Shown here piece by piece: positions 55,093 to 64,000 of a stretch of 64,000 nucleotides of DNA. The position numbers and the translations under genes were made by a program. Numbering within the stretch: position 1 is the first letter of the stretch; each line of letters opens with the position of its first letter. The DNA is from Agarivorans sp. TSD2052 (GTDB lineage: Bacteria > Pseudomonadota > Gammaproteobacteria > Enterobacterales > Celerinatantimonadaceae): positions 404,501 to 468,500 of the forward strand of contig NZ_CP096670.1 of NCBI RefSeq assembly GCF_023238625.1, written 5' to 3'. The notes under the pieces were generated by a model. It did no database searches. It was not told where the DNA came from and worked only from the letters and a program-made list of their open reading frames with translations.

Positions 55093-55288
55093 TTGATTAC
55101 TAGCCCTACCATTTAAACTGACGCCATAAGGCCGATGGTGGACCTTACATTATCTTTAGCTTGTTAATCGTGGTTCGCTTTAGCGTCAATCTCATATTTA
55201 GCCGTATACTCAGCGATAGGCATATAATTTCCCCTTATTGAAATTAATTCACTTTATGTTATCAACAACATGAAGCTGGTTGACTTAA

Positions 55289-56251
<963 letters not shown>

Positions 56252-56279
56252 TTGTTAATCCTACTAAACCTTATAAAAG

Positions 56280-56299
56280 CCTAGCAATGCTAGGTTTTT
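56280..56299 (+). terminator. metF terminator
   Basis: Stem CCTAGC-AAT-GCTAGG followed by TTTTT. Confidence 0.8.
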
Positions 56300-56433
56300 G
56301 TACCTGTAGTTGATAGGCAATAAATTATGATTACTTCCTAACAAACTGTTGGACACAAGCTTGTTAGGGCATTCACTTGTTCAAAGGTGTTTCCGATTAG
56401 CGGGAGTATGGAACAGTTGGAGTTAACGTCCAA

Positions 56434-56853
56434 TTAGGGGGCAATTTTCACAATAGCTGATTTAGCCCCAATTATAATTTCAGCTCCAGACTGAAAAATA
56501 AATGACCAAAGCCAGCTATCATCTGGTGCTTTATCAACCCAGAATTGACCATCGCACCAATCATCACCTGATATAAAACCAAAACTTTCTAAGCAATCAT
56601 CTTCTGTGAAAGGTATTTCAGAATCTCTTGGCTTAAATTCAAACTGAGATACATTCGATATATTTAGAACAATGAAATTAGGTTGATTTTGATTTACCCA
56701 ATTTCCAGCACCTCTTTTCCACTTAAGAGTAACTGATTGATTTTCAATCATATAATTCATTTCAATGAAATCAAAATCGTTATGAAGATCATAATCGATA
56801 GAATTGTATTTTAGATAAGTACTCTGAGACCATGAAAAGTTTTCCGAAATCAT
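56434..56853 (-). CDS. Hypothetical protein in AT-rich accessory patch
   Basis: A 139-residue soluble acidic protein, Trp- and Asn-rich (SWSQSTYLKYNSIDYDLHND; WKRGAGNWVNQNQPNF; DDCLESFGFISGDDWCDG). Base composition is visibly more AT-rich than the flanking core genes, and a broken IS110 transposase lies next to it, so acquisition by transfer is likely. The final FIFQSGAEIIIGAKSAIVKI resembles the closing strand pair of several small immunity-type proteins, but no function can be assigned. Confidence 0.6.
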   Translation of the reverse strand: MISENFSWSQSTYLKYNSIDYDLHNDFDFIEMNYMIENQSVTLKWKRGAGNWVNQNQPNFIVLNISNVSQFEFKPRDSEIPFTEDDCLESFGFISGDDWCDGQFWVDKAPDDSWLWSFIFQSGAEIIIGAKSAIVKIAP

Positions 56854-56973
56854 CCTTGAACCCTAGACATAATGCTCCCCCAGTGAAAGTACCGACCTCC
56901 TGCGTTTATCGTGGGGTAGTCAAACTAGAGCCACACTGTTAGATGCAAAGTCTTAACAGAACAGGAGATCGAC

Positions 56974-57216
56974 ATGGCTACATCTAGCACGTTTTTCATT
57001 GGACTAGATGTTCACAAAGAAACCACTGATGTCGCTTATTGTGTTGATAACTCGAGAGATGAGCCTGTATTCCATGGCACCATTCCCACCAATATTCGTT
57101 CTATCAACAAACTTATCAGAAAATACAAAGACTTGGCTAGTCATCTTTGTGTGGTTTATGAAGCTGGGCCGTGTGGGTTTTGACTTTATCGTCATTTAGT
57201 TAAGCACTGTAATGGT
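56974..57216 (+). pseudogene. IS110-family transposase remnant
   Basis: The N-terminal DEDD-type domain of an IS110 transposase: FFIGLDVHKETTDVAYCVD at the start and VVYEAGPCGF. A TGA interrupts the frame at 57181-57183, after which the same frame still reads LYRHLVKHCNG as in intact transposases, so the gene acquired a nonsense change. Homology ends near 57216 and the C-terminal Ser-containing domain is missing. ACAGGAGATCGAC is its ribosome site. The 120 bases upstream (56854-56973) are probably the left-end noncoding part of the element. Confidence 0.85.
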
Positions 57217-57756
57217 CAACTAAATTTGGCCACCCCATTATAAGTTCTTTAGTTCGATGATGGCCCGCAGTGATAAACGTTCAGTTTTCGACAAGTTTTC
57301 CTCTAAAAAGCATTGCAGAAGCACTTAGTAAAACGATTAGTTTTGCTAAGGGTGAAGGCCGTTTTTTAAGGTGTTATTGGACTATCTGCCTAATATGGGG
57401 CAGGGATATGCCAGCTTTCCCTTGCCCCTTCCCTTCATTATCGCCGAGTCGCGGAAGTGGCAAGCGGTCTAGGCCGAGCACTGTTTGAGCGTAGCTAGTT
57501 GCGCAGGCGCGCTTGCCACTGAGCAATGAAGGGTAAAGATAATGCAGGGCGACCTTTCTTTTTGCTTCATTTTTCTTTGGTCGCCAAAGAAAAATGACGT
57601 CGCCGAGAGGCGAAATCCGATACAGCAGCCAAGCGAAAACAGCATCAAGTTGACAAACTTCGGGGCATAAATGAGATAGACCGCGAATGCCCAACTACGA
57701 ATTTAAAGCAAATGAACGCTCTTTATTGTAAACGAGCAATCATATTGCCGACCTTG
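57217..57756. repeat. Intergenic, probably dispersed element with strong hairpin
   Basis: A 540-base gap. The first part, after TTTGGCCACCCCATTATAAG, looks like debris of another element end. The part at 57374-57694 has an open minus-strand frame (106 residues, including SPLGDVIFLWRPKKNEAKRK and YAQTVLGLDRLPLPRLGDNE) of a type I recall as frequently annotated hypothetical proteins in marine gammaproteobacteria, better read as a dispersed noncoding repeat than a gene. It contains a 13-bp perfect hairpin at 57568-57596. Confidence 0.45.
57568..57596. repeat. Perfect 13-bp inverted repeat
   Basis: CATTTTTCTTTGG-TCG-CCAAAGAAAAATG, a near-ideal hairpin in the intergenic element next to the IS110 remnant. 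Confidence 0.9.
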
Positions 57757-59010
57757 TTACATGAGCAAGGCGTTTACCCCAGAGCATATTAACCACATGA
57801 TTACCGCGTAATACCAGTTGTTCTTCAGGATCTGCTGAGTGCTAAACTGGTAACGACCAATCATGGTTAAGCCTACACCCGACAGGGGGCTACTGCCGGT
57901 AGATATCGCCCAAGAACTCAGAAACAAAAAGCCCAACTGGCTTGGCTCTGGGTTAAGTGGCAATAGCAAAGGGCTGGCTAAAGAAATACTAATCACCGGA
58001 TGAATGCCTAACATACAGGCCACTATCATCATTGCTAGCACCACCGCAAAGGTTTGGTGGTTAAAGCTTACATTGTGCAGGCTTAGTGTGTCGGGATAAG
58101 CCAACAATAAGGCTTTAATCCCCGCTGAAAATACCCCCGCCGCTAAAAACAAGACGTATTGACTACCTACATTGGACAGACGGTGAGTGATAAATTGGCG
58201 TGCAACCAGTACTTTTGATTTGCCTTTAGAAAAAGCCAGCGCTGCCATCGGAGCTAAGCAAGTTATCATTAAAATAATGCTGAATTCAGGAAAGGCAAAA
58301 TGCAAGCTGATTACGGTTATCGCGAGCACTAAAGGGATAGTTAAGCTTTCTCGGCGAACCGGATAACCTGCAAAGTTGTCTTTATTGCGCAATGATACTT
58401 CGGTGATGGTAAACGCTAAGGCGATTAAGGCCATTAGTGCGCCCGGTAGTAATACATCTAGCCACTGCATGCCGGGGGCATAAGTTATCGACACTGCAGT
58501 GGCAATGAAAAAGGGAGACCACCAAGCGGCGGCGCAAAAGCAACGCATCAATACTTTTTGTTGGGCATTACTCAGAGGTTGTTGTTTGGCCAAGCGATCA
58601 CCAACGATAAAAACGATAGATAAGTTAATAATGGCGCCAAGTAGGTTGACCCCTAACGCGGTGGTGGCAATACTGCGTTTACCGCTTGGTAAGGGGTCTT
58701 GTTGATTTTCGGGGTTAGCCAGAGCCAGGAATGATACCGCGCTAAACATCGCAAGTAAGGGCAAGTTAATAGATAGAATGTCTGTTGCGCTTAACCAAGT
58801 ATCTTGGCTTGCCGCAAATACTAACAATGCGATGCCTATTGTCAGTAAGCAGCCTGCTTGAACTCTAATGGGGCGACTGAGTTGGGGGAGATAAACGACC
58901 GCAGCTCCCCAAGCGACTATCGTAGCGAAGCCAATACCGATAAGGCCAAAGGCGTACAGCAGATAGAGCAATAACGAGGCGAGAAACAACCATCCCTTAA
59001 ATTGTTGCAT
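57757..59010 (-). CDS. Polytopic membrane protein, transporter-like, unassigned
   Basis: A 417-residue inner-membrane protein with about eleven hydrophobic segments arranged as two halves. GIHPVISISLASPLLLPL and FLFLSSWAISTGSSPLSGVG resemble re-entrant loop regions of ion-transporter-superfamily permeases (DctM/CitM/ArsB-like), but no specific family can be named. ATG 59010 is preferred because AGGA is eight bases upstream; the frame extends seven residues further. It lies between the accessory patch and ppc, with its own promoter region. Confidence 0.7.
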   Translation of the reverse strand: MQQFKGWLFLASLLLYLLYAFGLIGIGFATIVAWGAAVVYLPQLSRPIRVQAGCLLTIGIALLVFAASQDTWLSATDILSINLPLLAMFSAVSFLALANPENQQDPLPSGKRSIATTALGVNLLGAIINLSIVFIVGDRLAKQQPLSNAQQKVLMRCFCAAAWWSPFFIATAVSITYAPGMQWLDVLLPGALMALIALAFTITEVSLRNKDNFAGYPVRRESLTIPLVLAITVISLHFAFPEFSIILMITCLAPMAALAFSKGKSKVLVARQFITHRLSNVGSQYVLFLAAGVFSAGIKALLLAYPDTLSLHNVSFNHQTFAVVLAMMIVACMLGIHPVISISLASPLLLPLNPEPSQLGFLFLSSWAISTGSSPLSGVGLTMIGRYQFSTQQILKNNWYYAVIMWLICSGVNALLM

Positions 59011-59115
59011 TGAAGACATCCTAACTATCAATGAGCCATTTGGCTAAATGGCATTGTTGCGCAAGACCATGCTAATTTTATAGCCTTGTGCTGTATTTTA
59101 CCTAGTTTAAAAACG

Positions 59116-59141
59116 AACAACCCCGCAAGAGCGGGGTTGTT
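59116..59141 (-). terminator. ppc terminator
   Basis: An 11-bp stem AACAACCCCGC / GCGGGGTTGTT with loop AAGA; on the minus strand it is followed by CGTTTTT, so it terminates ppc. Confidence 0.85.
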
Positions 59142-59162
59142 TACACTTAAGTGAGTACTGGC

Positions 59163-61802
59163 TTAACCTGTATTACGCATACCCGCTGCGATACCGGCAA
59201 TGCTCACCATTAAGGCTTGGTCAACCACTGGGCATAACTCTTCACTGGCACGAGAACGATTCAGTAGCTCTACCTGCAGTACATGTAGTGGGTCAATGTA
59301 AGGGTTACGCAAGTTAATCGATTCAACAACCCAAGCTTGGTTTGCTAATAAGCGATGCTCAGGTGCTAATGACAAAATTGCCGCTCGAGATCTTTCTAGA
59401 TCCGCGCGCAGTTTCTCACCTAGTACCTGTAGCTCAGGTTCTACTAAACGGTCATCATAGATTTTTGATAGCCAGGTATCCGCTTTCATGAAGACCATTT
59501 CAAGCATTGCTAAGCGATTATCAAAAAATGGCCAGGTGCGCATCTCTTGAAGTAAATCGGCTTTGCCTTGCTCAATCAGGCTTTCAAAGGCCGAACCACT
59601 ACCTAACCATGCTGGTAGCAATAAGCGGTTTTGGCTCCATGAGAAAATCCAAGGAATTGCGCGCAGGCTTTCTACACCGCCATCTTGGCGACGTTTAGCT
59701 GGGCGACTCCCTAAGGGTAACTTAGCCAACTCTCGCTCAGGTGTTGCCGAGCGGAAGTAAGGTACAAAGTCTTCTTCGCCCCACACTACGCCGCGGTAGG
59801 CATCACAAGAATTTTCAGCGATTTGATCCATTACTTCTCGCCATTCTTGCTTTGGCTCAACTGGTGGCACTAAGTTGGCTTCAAGCACAGCACTGGCGTA
59901 TAAATTTAAGCTGTCTAAAGCGACTTTAGGCAAACCGAATTTGAAACGGATCATTTCACCTTGCTCGGTCACACGTAAGCCACCTTTTAAAGAGCCCGGT
60001 GGTTGCGAGAGTAGGGCCGCATGCGCAGGAGCGCCGCCACGACCAATCGTACCGCCACGTCCATGGAACAAGGTGAGGTTTACTTGGTGTCCTTCACAGA
60101 TCGACACTAGAGCCTCTTGAGCACGATATTGTGCCCATGATGCTGCTAATACGCCGGCGTCTTTGGCTGAATCTGAATAGCCAATCATGACATGTTGCTG
60201 ACCCGAGATGTAGCCACGGTACCAGTCTACCGACAATAGCTTACTCATGGTGGCTGGTGCGTTATTCAAATCATCTAAGGTTTCAAATAATGGCGCGACC
60301 GGTAAGCGGAAGGGGCAACCGGCTTCTTGTAATAACAGTTGTACTGCTAATACGTCAGATGGCTCACTCGCCATCGAAATGATGTAGATACCGAGTGCTT
60401 CGCGTTCTTGCTTAGCAATAATGGCGCAAGTATCCAGAACTTCCTGTACTGCTTCACTGGGCTCCCAATCGCGAGGGAATAAGGGACGCTTAGAGTTTAA
60501 TTCTTGTAATAAGAAATGCTGTTTGTCGGTTTCGTTCCAGTGAGCATAGTCACCCATGCCTAGGTAACGGGTGATTTCAGAAAACACTTCTTCGTGGCGA
60601 CCACTATCTTGGCGAATGTCCAAGCGCAGTAAGTTAATACCAAAGCAAGCAATACGGCGCAGTAGGTCAAGCAAGGTACCATCGGCAATAATGCCCATGC
60701 CACAATCTTGTAGCGAGTAGTAACAAAGCTCTAGCGGCTCACGTAATTGCTCGGTATTGGTAATAATATCGCGCGCTTCGGTATATTGGCCTTTTAATTT
60801 AGCAGTGAGGTAATCATGGGTTTCTTGTAGCTCGCTGCGCAACACTTTTAATAGTGCACGATAAGGTTCGCTCTGATCGCCGGTTTGTTCTAATAGCGCT
60901 TCATTGGCGTCACTCATCGACAGCTCACTAACTAAAATTTGTATTTCTTTCAAATACAAATCTACCGCTACCCAGCGGCTTGAAAGCAACACTTCTTCGG
61001 TAACCTTAGCGGTAACAAACGGGTTGCCATCACGGTCGCCGCCCATCCAGGATGAAAACACGACAGGAGCGCAGTCTAGTGCTAAGCGCATATCAAAATG
61101 TTTAGCGAGCTTTTTGTCTAGCTGGCGAACAAATTCTGGTACTGCTTGCCATAGTGAGTTCTCGATAACCGCGAAGCCCCATTTAGCTTCATCGACCGGA
61201 GTCGGGCGTTGTTGACGGATTTCGTCGGTGTGCCAAGCTTGGTTAATCAATTGTTCCAAGCGGCCTAGTAAGTTTTCACGCTCACGCTCTGGTAAGTCGA
61301 GCTCTAACCAATCTAAACAGTTATTAATACTCACGTGTTTATTGATTAAGGTACGACGCGTTACCTCGGTTGGGTGAGCAGTTAATACCAATTCGATATT
61401 AAGCTGGGCTACCGCATGGTGAATCTCAGCTTCACTGAGGTTTTCTTGTTTTAGCTTTTGGAATACCAAGTCAATCGGATCTTGAGCGCAAGTGCTACCT
61501 TCGCAATTTCTCGATACCGTATGAAATTGCTCGGCAATATTGGCCAAGTTGAGAAACTGACTAAATGCACGAGTAACCGGCAGTAGTTCGTCATCGCTAA
61601 GATTACGCAATAGTTCTAATAGCTGCTCACGAGCTTGGTCGTCATTATTGCGAGAGGCTTTAGCTAGCTGGCGAATCGTCTCTACTTTTTCTAAGAACGC
61701 TTCACCCATATGGCTTTTGATCGTATTTCCAAGCAGTTGTCCGAGTAAGTTTACGTTTCCTCGTAACGACGCGTTGATTTCCTGAGGCATATTCTGGCTC
61801 AT
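59163..61802 (-). CDS. ppc: Phosphoenolpyruvate carboxylase
   Basis: Carboxylates phosphoenolpyruvate to oxaloacetate, replenishing the TCA cycle. The 879 residues match E. coli Ppc (883) and end RNTG like it. Catalytic landmarks: [18 protein letters not shown] near residue 136 (essential His), [18 protein letters not shown] near 250, [18 protein letters not shown] near 540, [17 protein letters not shown] near 575 and [15 protein letters not shown] near 605. AGGA lies seven bases before the ATG. Divergent from argC across about 400 bases. Confidence 0.98.
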   Translation of the reverse strand: MSQNMPQEINASLRGNVNLLGQLLGNTIKSHMGEAFLEKVETIRQLAKASRNNDDQAREQLLELLRNLSDDELLPVTRAFSQFLNLANIAEQFHTVSRNCEGSTCAQDPIDLVFQKLKQENLSEAEIHHAVAQLNIELVLTAHPTEVTRRTLINKHVSINNCLDWLELDLPERERENLLGRLEQLINQAWHTDEIRQQRPTPVDEAKWGFAVIENSLWQAVPEFVRQLDKKLAKHFDMRLALDCAPVVFSSWMGGDRDGNPFVTAKVTEEVLLSSRWVAVDLYLKEIQILVSELSMSDANEALLEQTGDQSEPYRALLKVLRSELQETHDYLTAKLKGQYTEARDIITNTEQLREPLELCYYSLQDCGMGIIADGTLLDLLRRIACFGINLLRLDIRQDSGRHEEVFSEITRYLGMGDYAHWNETDKQHFLLQELNSKRPLFPRDWEPSEAVQEVLDTCAIIAKQEREALGIYIISMASEPSDVLAVQLLLQEAGCPFRLPVAPLFETLDDLNNAPATMSKLLSVDWYRGYISGQQHVMIGYSDSAKDAGVLAASWAQYRAQEALVSICEGHQVNLTLFHGRGGTIGRGGAPAHAALLSQPPGSLKGGLRVTEQGEMIRFKFGLPKVALDSLNLYASAVLEANLVPPVEPKQEWREVMDQIAENSCDAYRGVVWGEEDFVPYFRSATPERELAKLPLGSRPAKRRQDGGVESLRAIPWIFSWSQNRLLLPAWLGSGSAFESLIEQGKADLLQEMRTWPFFDNRLAMLEMVFMKADTWLSKIYDDRLVEPELQVLGEKLRADLERSRAAILSLAPEHRLLANQAWVVESINLRNPYIDPLHVLQVELLNRSRASEELCPVVDQALMVSIAGIAAGMRNTG

Positions 61803-62214
61803 TCTTATTCCTTCACTGATTGCGTTTGCTAGCGTTTATTGAAATTTTTTTACTAAATCATCCAAGTCTACGACCCAAAACATACCTAAGGCCAGCCATA
61901 TAGTCAAAAAACCTGTAATTAAATTACAGAGAATCAGGCTTGGATTGAGATAACTCTACACACTACTGGTAGAGTATTGCTGTAAAAGAGTGTACTGCAA
62001 ATAATCATTTTATATTGTATGTGGTGACGTCGACACCAAATAATAAATAAAAATTCATTATTATTGCATAAAGAATTGCTTGTGGTATGCTCCGCTTATA
62101 CTAGAAGCGCGGTGTTTTTGTTACTGCTTAAAAAGTGACTTTTTGTTCAGCTAATGAGTAAAAAACGCTTCTAAAAAAACTAATATGCCATCGATTTCAA
62201 GGAAACAGGAAACA
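61803..62214. other. Divergent control region of ppc and argC
   Basis: A 412-base AT-rich stretch with no credible gene. It holds ARG-box-like repeats at 62042-62080 and, downstream, TTATACTAG, a plausible argC -10. The ppc side has AT-rich sequence without a box I can name. Confidence 0.55.
62042..62080 (+). promoter_or_regulatory. Tandem ARG boxes (ArgR) upstream of argC
   Basis: The first 18-bp box contains TAAAT-AAAA-ATTCA, one change from the consensus TGAAT-wwww-ATTCA. A second, weaker box (ATTGCATAAAGAATTGCT) follows after three bases, the standard ArgR hexamer spacing. Both precede a likely argC promoter. Confidence 0.65.
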
Positions 62215-63225
62215 ATGTTAAAGGCTGCAATTATCGGAGCAAGTGGTTATACCGGTGCTGAGTTGGCGGGCTATGTGAGTCGACACCCAAAATTGGCGCT
62301 TGCTGGTTTGTTTGTCTCAGAACGTAGCTTAGACGCAGGCAAGGCCTTATCTAGCTTGCACGGTAAACTCCGAGGTGTAGTTGATGCCCCAGTTCAGCCG
62401 CTAATAGTGGCTGATATTGCCAGCACTTTTGCCGATATTGACATTGTATTACTCGCCACCGCCCACGAAGTGAGTCATGACTTAGCGAGTGCCTTATTAG
62501 GCGCTGGCTGTCAGGTATTCGATTTATCGGGTGCCTTCCGAGTTGAAAGTGCGGAATTTTACGAAAAATACTACGGGTTTACTCATCAATTTCCCGAGTT
62601 ATTGGAACAAGCGGTATACGGTTTAGCTGAATGGAATGCCGAGCAAATCAAGCTCACGGATTTAGTCGCAGTGGCCGGCTGTTATCCAACCGCCTCGTTA
62701 ACAGCGCTAAAGCCTTTGGCAGAAGCAGGCTTGATTGACACAAACAGTAAAGCCATTATTAATGCAACCAGTGGTGTGAGTGGTGCAGGGCGTAAAGCCT
62801 CATTCGGCAGTTCGTTCTGCGAAGTCAGTTTAAGTCCTTATGGCGTATTTAATCATCGTCATCAACCAGAGATTGCCACTCATTTAGGCCATCCAGTTAT
62901 TTTTACTCCACATTTAGGTAATTTTAAACGAGGTATTCTGGCCACCATTAATGTTTGTTTAAAAGCGGGTACGACTGAAGAGCAAGTTAATCAGGCTTAC
63001 CAACAAGCCTACGCTGGGCAAAATATTGTTCGCCTGTTAGATGGCGAATGGCCTTCTATTAGTAACGTTGAGCACACGCCATTTATTGATCTAGCTTGGC
63101 AACAGCAAGGTGATGACTTGATTGTGGTCTCTGCCGAAGATAACTTACTGAAAGGCGCGGCTAGCCAAGCCATACAGTGTTTAAATATTCGTAATGGCTT
63201 TGCTGTTACCGAATCGCTAATTTAA
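62215..63225 (+). CDS. argC: N-acetyl-gamma-glutamyl-phosphate reductase
   Basis: Third step of arginine biosynthesis, NADPH-dependent. The 336 residues open [20 protein letters not shown] (Rossmann motif), carry the catalytic Cys in [16 protein letters not shown] near residue 155, and have [13 protein letters not shown] near 217 and [13 protein letters not shown] near 234. ATG 62215 follows AGGAAACA and matches E. coli length (334); an upstream ATG adds ten unsupported residues. argB follows after ten bases. The divergent neighbour is ppc, with no argE between. Confidence 0.96.
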   Translation: MLKAAIIGASGYTGAELAGYVSRHPKLALAGLFVSERSLDAGKALSSLHGKLRGVVDAPVQPLIVADIASTFADIDIVLLATAHEVSHDLASALLGAGCQVFDLSGAFRVESAEFYEKYYGFTHQFPELLEQAVYGLAEWNAEQIKLTDLVAVAGCYPTASLTALKPLAEAGLIDTNSKAIINATSGVSGAGRKASFGSSFCEVSLSPYGVFNHRHQPEIATHLGHPVIFTPHLGNFKRGILATINVCLKAGTTEEQVNQAYQQAYAGQNIVRLLDGEWPSISNVEHTPFIDLAWQQQGDDLIVVSAEDNLLKGAASQAIQCLNIRNGFAVTESLI

Positions 63226-63235
63226 GGATTCAAAA

Positions 63236-64000
63236 ATGAAACCATTGGTCATTAAATTAGGCGGCGCGGTATTGAATAATGCGCAAGCCTTAGATAACTT
63301 GTTTGCTGCTTTACAGCAGGTCAGCCAACCCATCGTATTAGTGCATGGTGGTGGGGTGGTGGTTGAAGACGTGCTGGCTAAAACTGGCTTTGTCTCTGAA
63401 AAGTTAGACGGTTTACGGGTAACACCTAAAGAGCAAATCCCCTATGTAGTAGGGGCTCTAGCGGGCACCAGTAATAAACTGCTGTTGGCTCAAGCTTTAA
63501 AAGCGGGTTTGTCGGCAGTGGGTTTGTGTTTAAGCGATGCGGGTTCGTGTCACGTAGAACAAATGGACCCGCGTTTGGGGCATGTGGGTGAGGCATCAGT
63601 GGGTAACCCCGCGTTACTCACTAGCTTGATTGAACTTGGTCATGTGCCAGTAATGAGCTCAATTGGCATTGGCAAAGACGGTGAACTTTACAATGTTAAT
63701 GCCGACCAAGCGGCACTTGCAGTATGTAAATTGTTGCAAGGTCAATTGGTATTGCTGTCTGATGTTGCCGGTGTGCTTGACCAAAACAAACAGTTAGTCG
63801 CGCAGTTGAATAGCGAATTGGCTGAAAAAATGATTGCTGATGGAGTCATTACCGACGGCATGACGGTAAAAGTAAATGCCGCACTAGAAGCCGCTGCTTT
63901 TTTACAAACACCAGTCGCGTTAGCATCATGGAAAGATCCTGTGCGCCTAGCTAGCCTGCTAGCTGGACAAACATATAATGGCGAGTCGGTAGGGACTCAG
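63236..64000 (+). CDS. argB: Acetylglutamate kinase ArgB, 3' end missing
   Basis: Phosphorylates N-acetyl-L-glutamate in arginine biosynthesis. The frame from ATG 63236 (AAGGATT upstream) stays open to the window end: 255 residues, within a few of the E. coli length (258). Visible motifs are [12 protein letters not shown] at the start, [15 protein letters not shown] near residue 33, [20 protein letters not shown] near 141 and [17 protein letters not shown] near 205. Second gene of the arg operon; argF/argG/argH presumably follow outside the window. Confidence 0.95.
   Translation, partial: MKPLVIKLGGAVLNNAQALDNLFAALQQVSQPIVLVHGGGVVVEDVLAKTGFVSEKLDGLRVTPKEQIPYVVGALAGTSNKLLLAQALKAGLSAVGLCLSDAGSCHVEQMDPRLGHVGEASVGNPALLTSLIELGHVPVMSSIGIGKDGELYNVNADQAALAVCKLLQGQLVLLSDVAGVLDQNKQLVAQLNSELAEKMIADGVITDGMTVKVNAALEAAAFLQTPVALASWKDPVRLASLLAGQTYNGESVGTQ

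Noticed and set aside
57181-57183. In-frame TGA in the IS110 transposase as a possible selenocysteine or recoding site
   Set aside because: The frame is truncated about 35 bases later and lacks the catalytic C-terminal domain, so simple decay is the better explanation.

Overview
The window looks like chromosomal core sequence from a marine gammaproteobacterium, most likely Alteromonadales and possibly Agarivorans-like. This rests on gamma-type gene neighbourhoods (rsmD/ftsYEX, gpmI-envC-yibQ opposite yibN-secB-gpsA, ppc beside argCB), proteins close to E. coli/Vibrio/Shewanella families, two chemoreceptors, type IV minor pilins, and a secreted GH9 glycanase. No rRNA, tRNA, CRISPR array or prophage was seen. 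The taxonomic call is inference from gene content only.

Layout. 1-12.4 kb: end of a chemoreceptor, a Ppx/GppA phosphatase, amtB with a candidate sigma54/NtrC control region, a small zinc-ribbon DUF2007 protein, an orphan shortened flagellin, yecH, a chemoreceptor-porin-binding protein set behind a sigma28-like promoter, yhgN, and the minus-strand set rsmD-DUF1145-outer membrane barrel. 12.4-15.7 kb: ftsY (an 18-bp tandem repeat array with an apparent 1-base frameshift), ftsE, ftsX. 15.7-24.3 kb, minus strand: a MATE exporter and a nitrite/nitrate assimilation operon, cobA-nirB-nirD-narK-(PP2C phosphatase/Ser-Thr kinase). These separate ftsX from rpoH (24.7 kb), which are adjacent in E. coli. 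25.6-30 kb: DUF4357, ald, DUF4202, glpX, a GNAT protein and an unknown gene.

30.3-37.5 kb: a minor-pilin operon, fimT-pilV-pilW-pilX-pilE-pilY1, tightly overlapped and closed by a strong terminator. 37.7-45.5 kb: a YkgJ-type cysteine protein, yibQ-envC-gpmI, divergent yibN-secB-gpsA (no grxC), a periplasmic binding protein and nfuA. 45.5-50.6 kb: comF and bioH divergent, a 77-residue rod-like protein with an HExxH metalloprotease, and tex. 50.9-56.3 kb: a GH9 glycanase with a LacI regulator, greB, and metF with a met box. 56.4-57.7 kb is a small accessory patch: an unknown protein, a broken IS110 transposase and a hairpin-rich repeat-like intergenic element. 57.7-64 kb: a membrane protein, ppc, and argC-argB behind candidate ARG boxes; argB runs off the end.

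Themes. Nitrogen supply recurs (AmtB, nitrite reductase with its siroheme enzyme, Ald, Arg biosynthesis), with visible NtrC, ArgR and MetJ-type sites. Surface and motility functions recur too (chemoreceptors, minor pilins, EnvC, FtsEX). FtsEX and EnvC, which act together on septal amidases in E. coli, are both present at separate loci. The least ordinary items are the ftsY repeat frameshift, two miniature flagellar-axial-type proteins outside flagellar loci (one next to a metalloprotease), the fused phosphatase/kinase in the nitrite operon, and a possible RNA leader in front of that operon. I did not find a clearly new multi-gene system.
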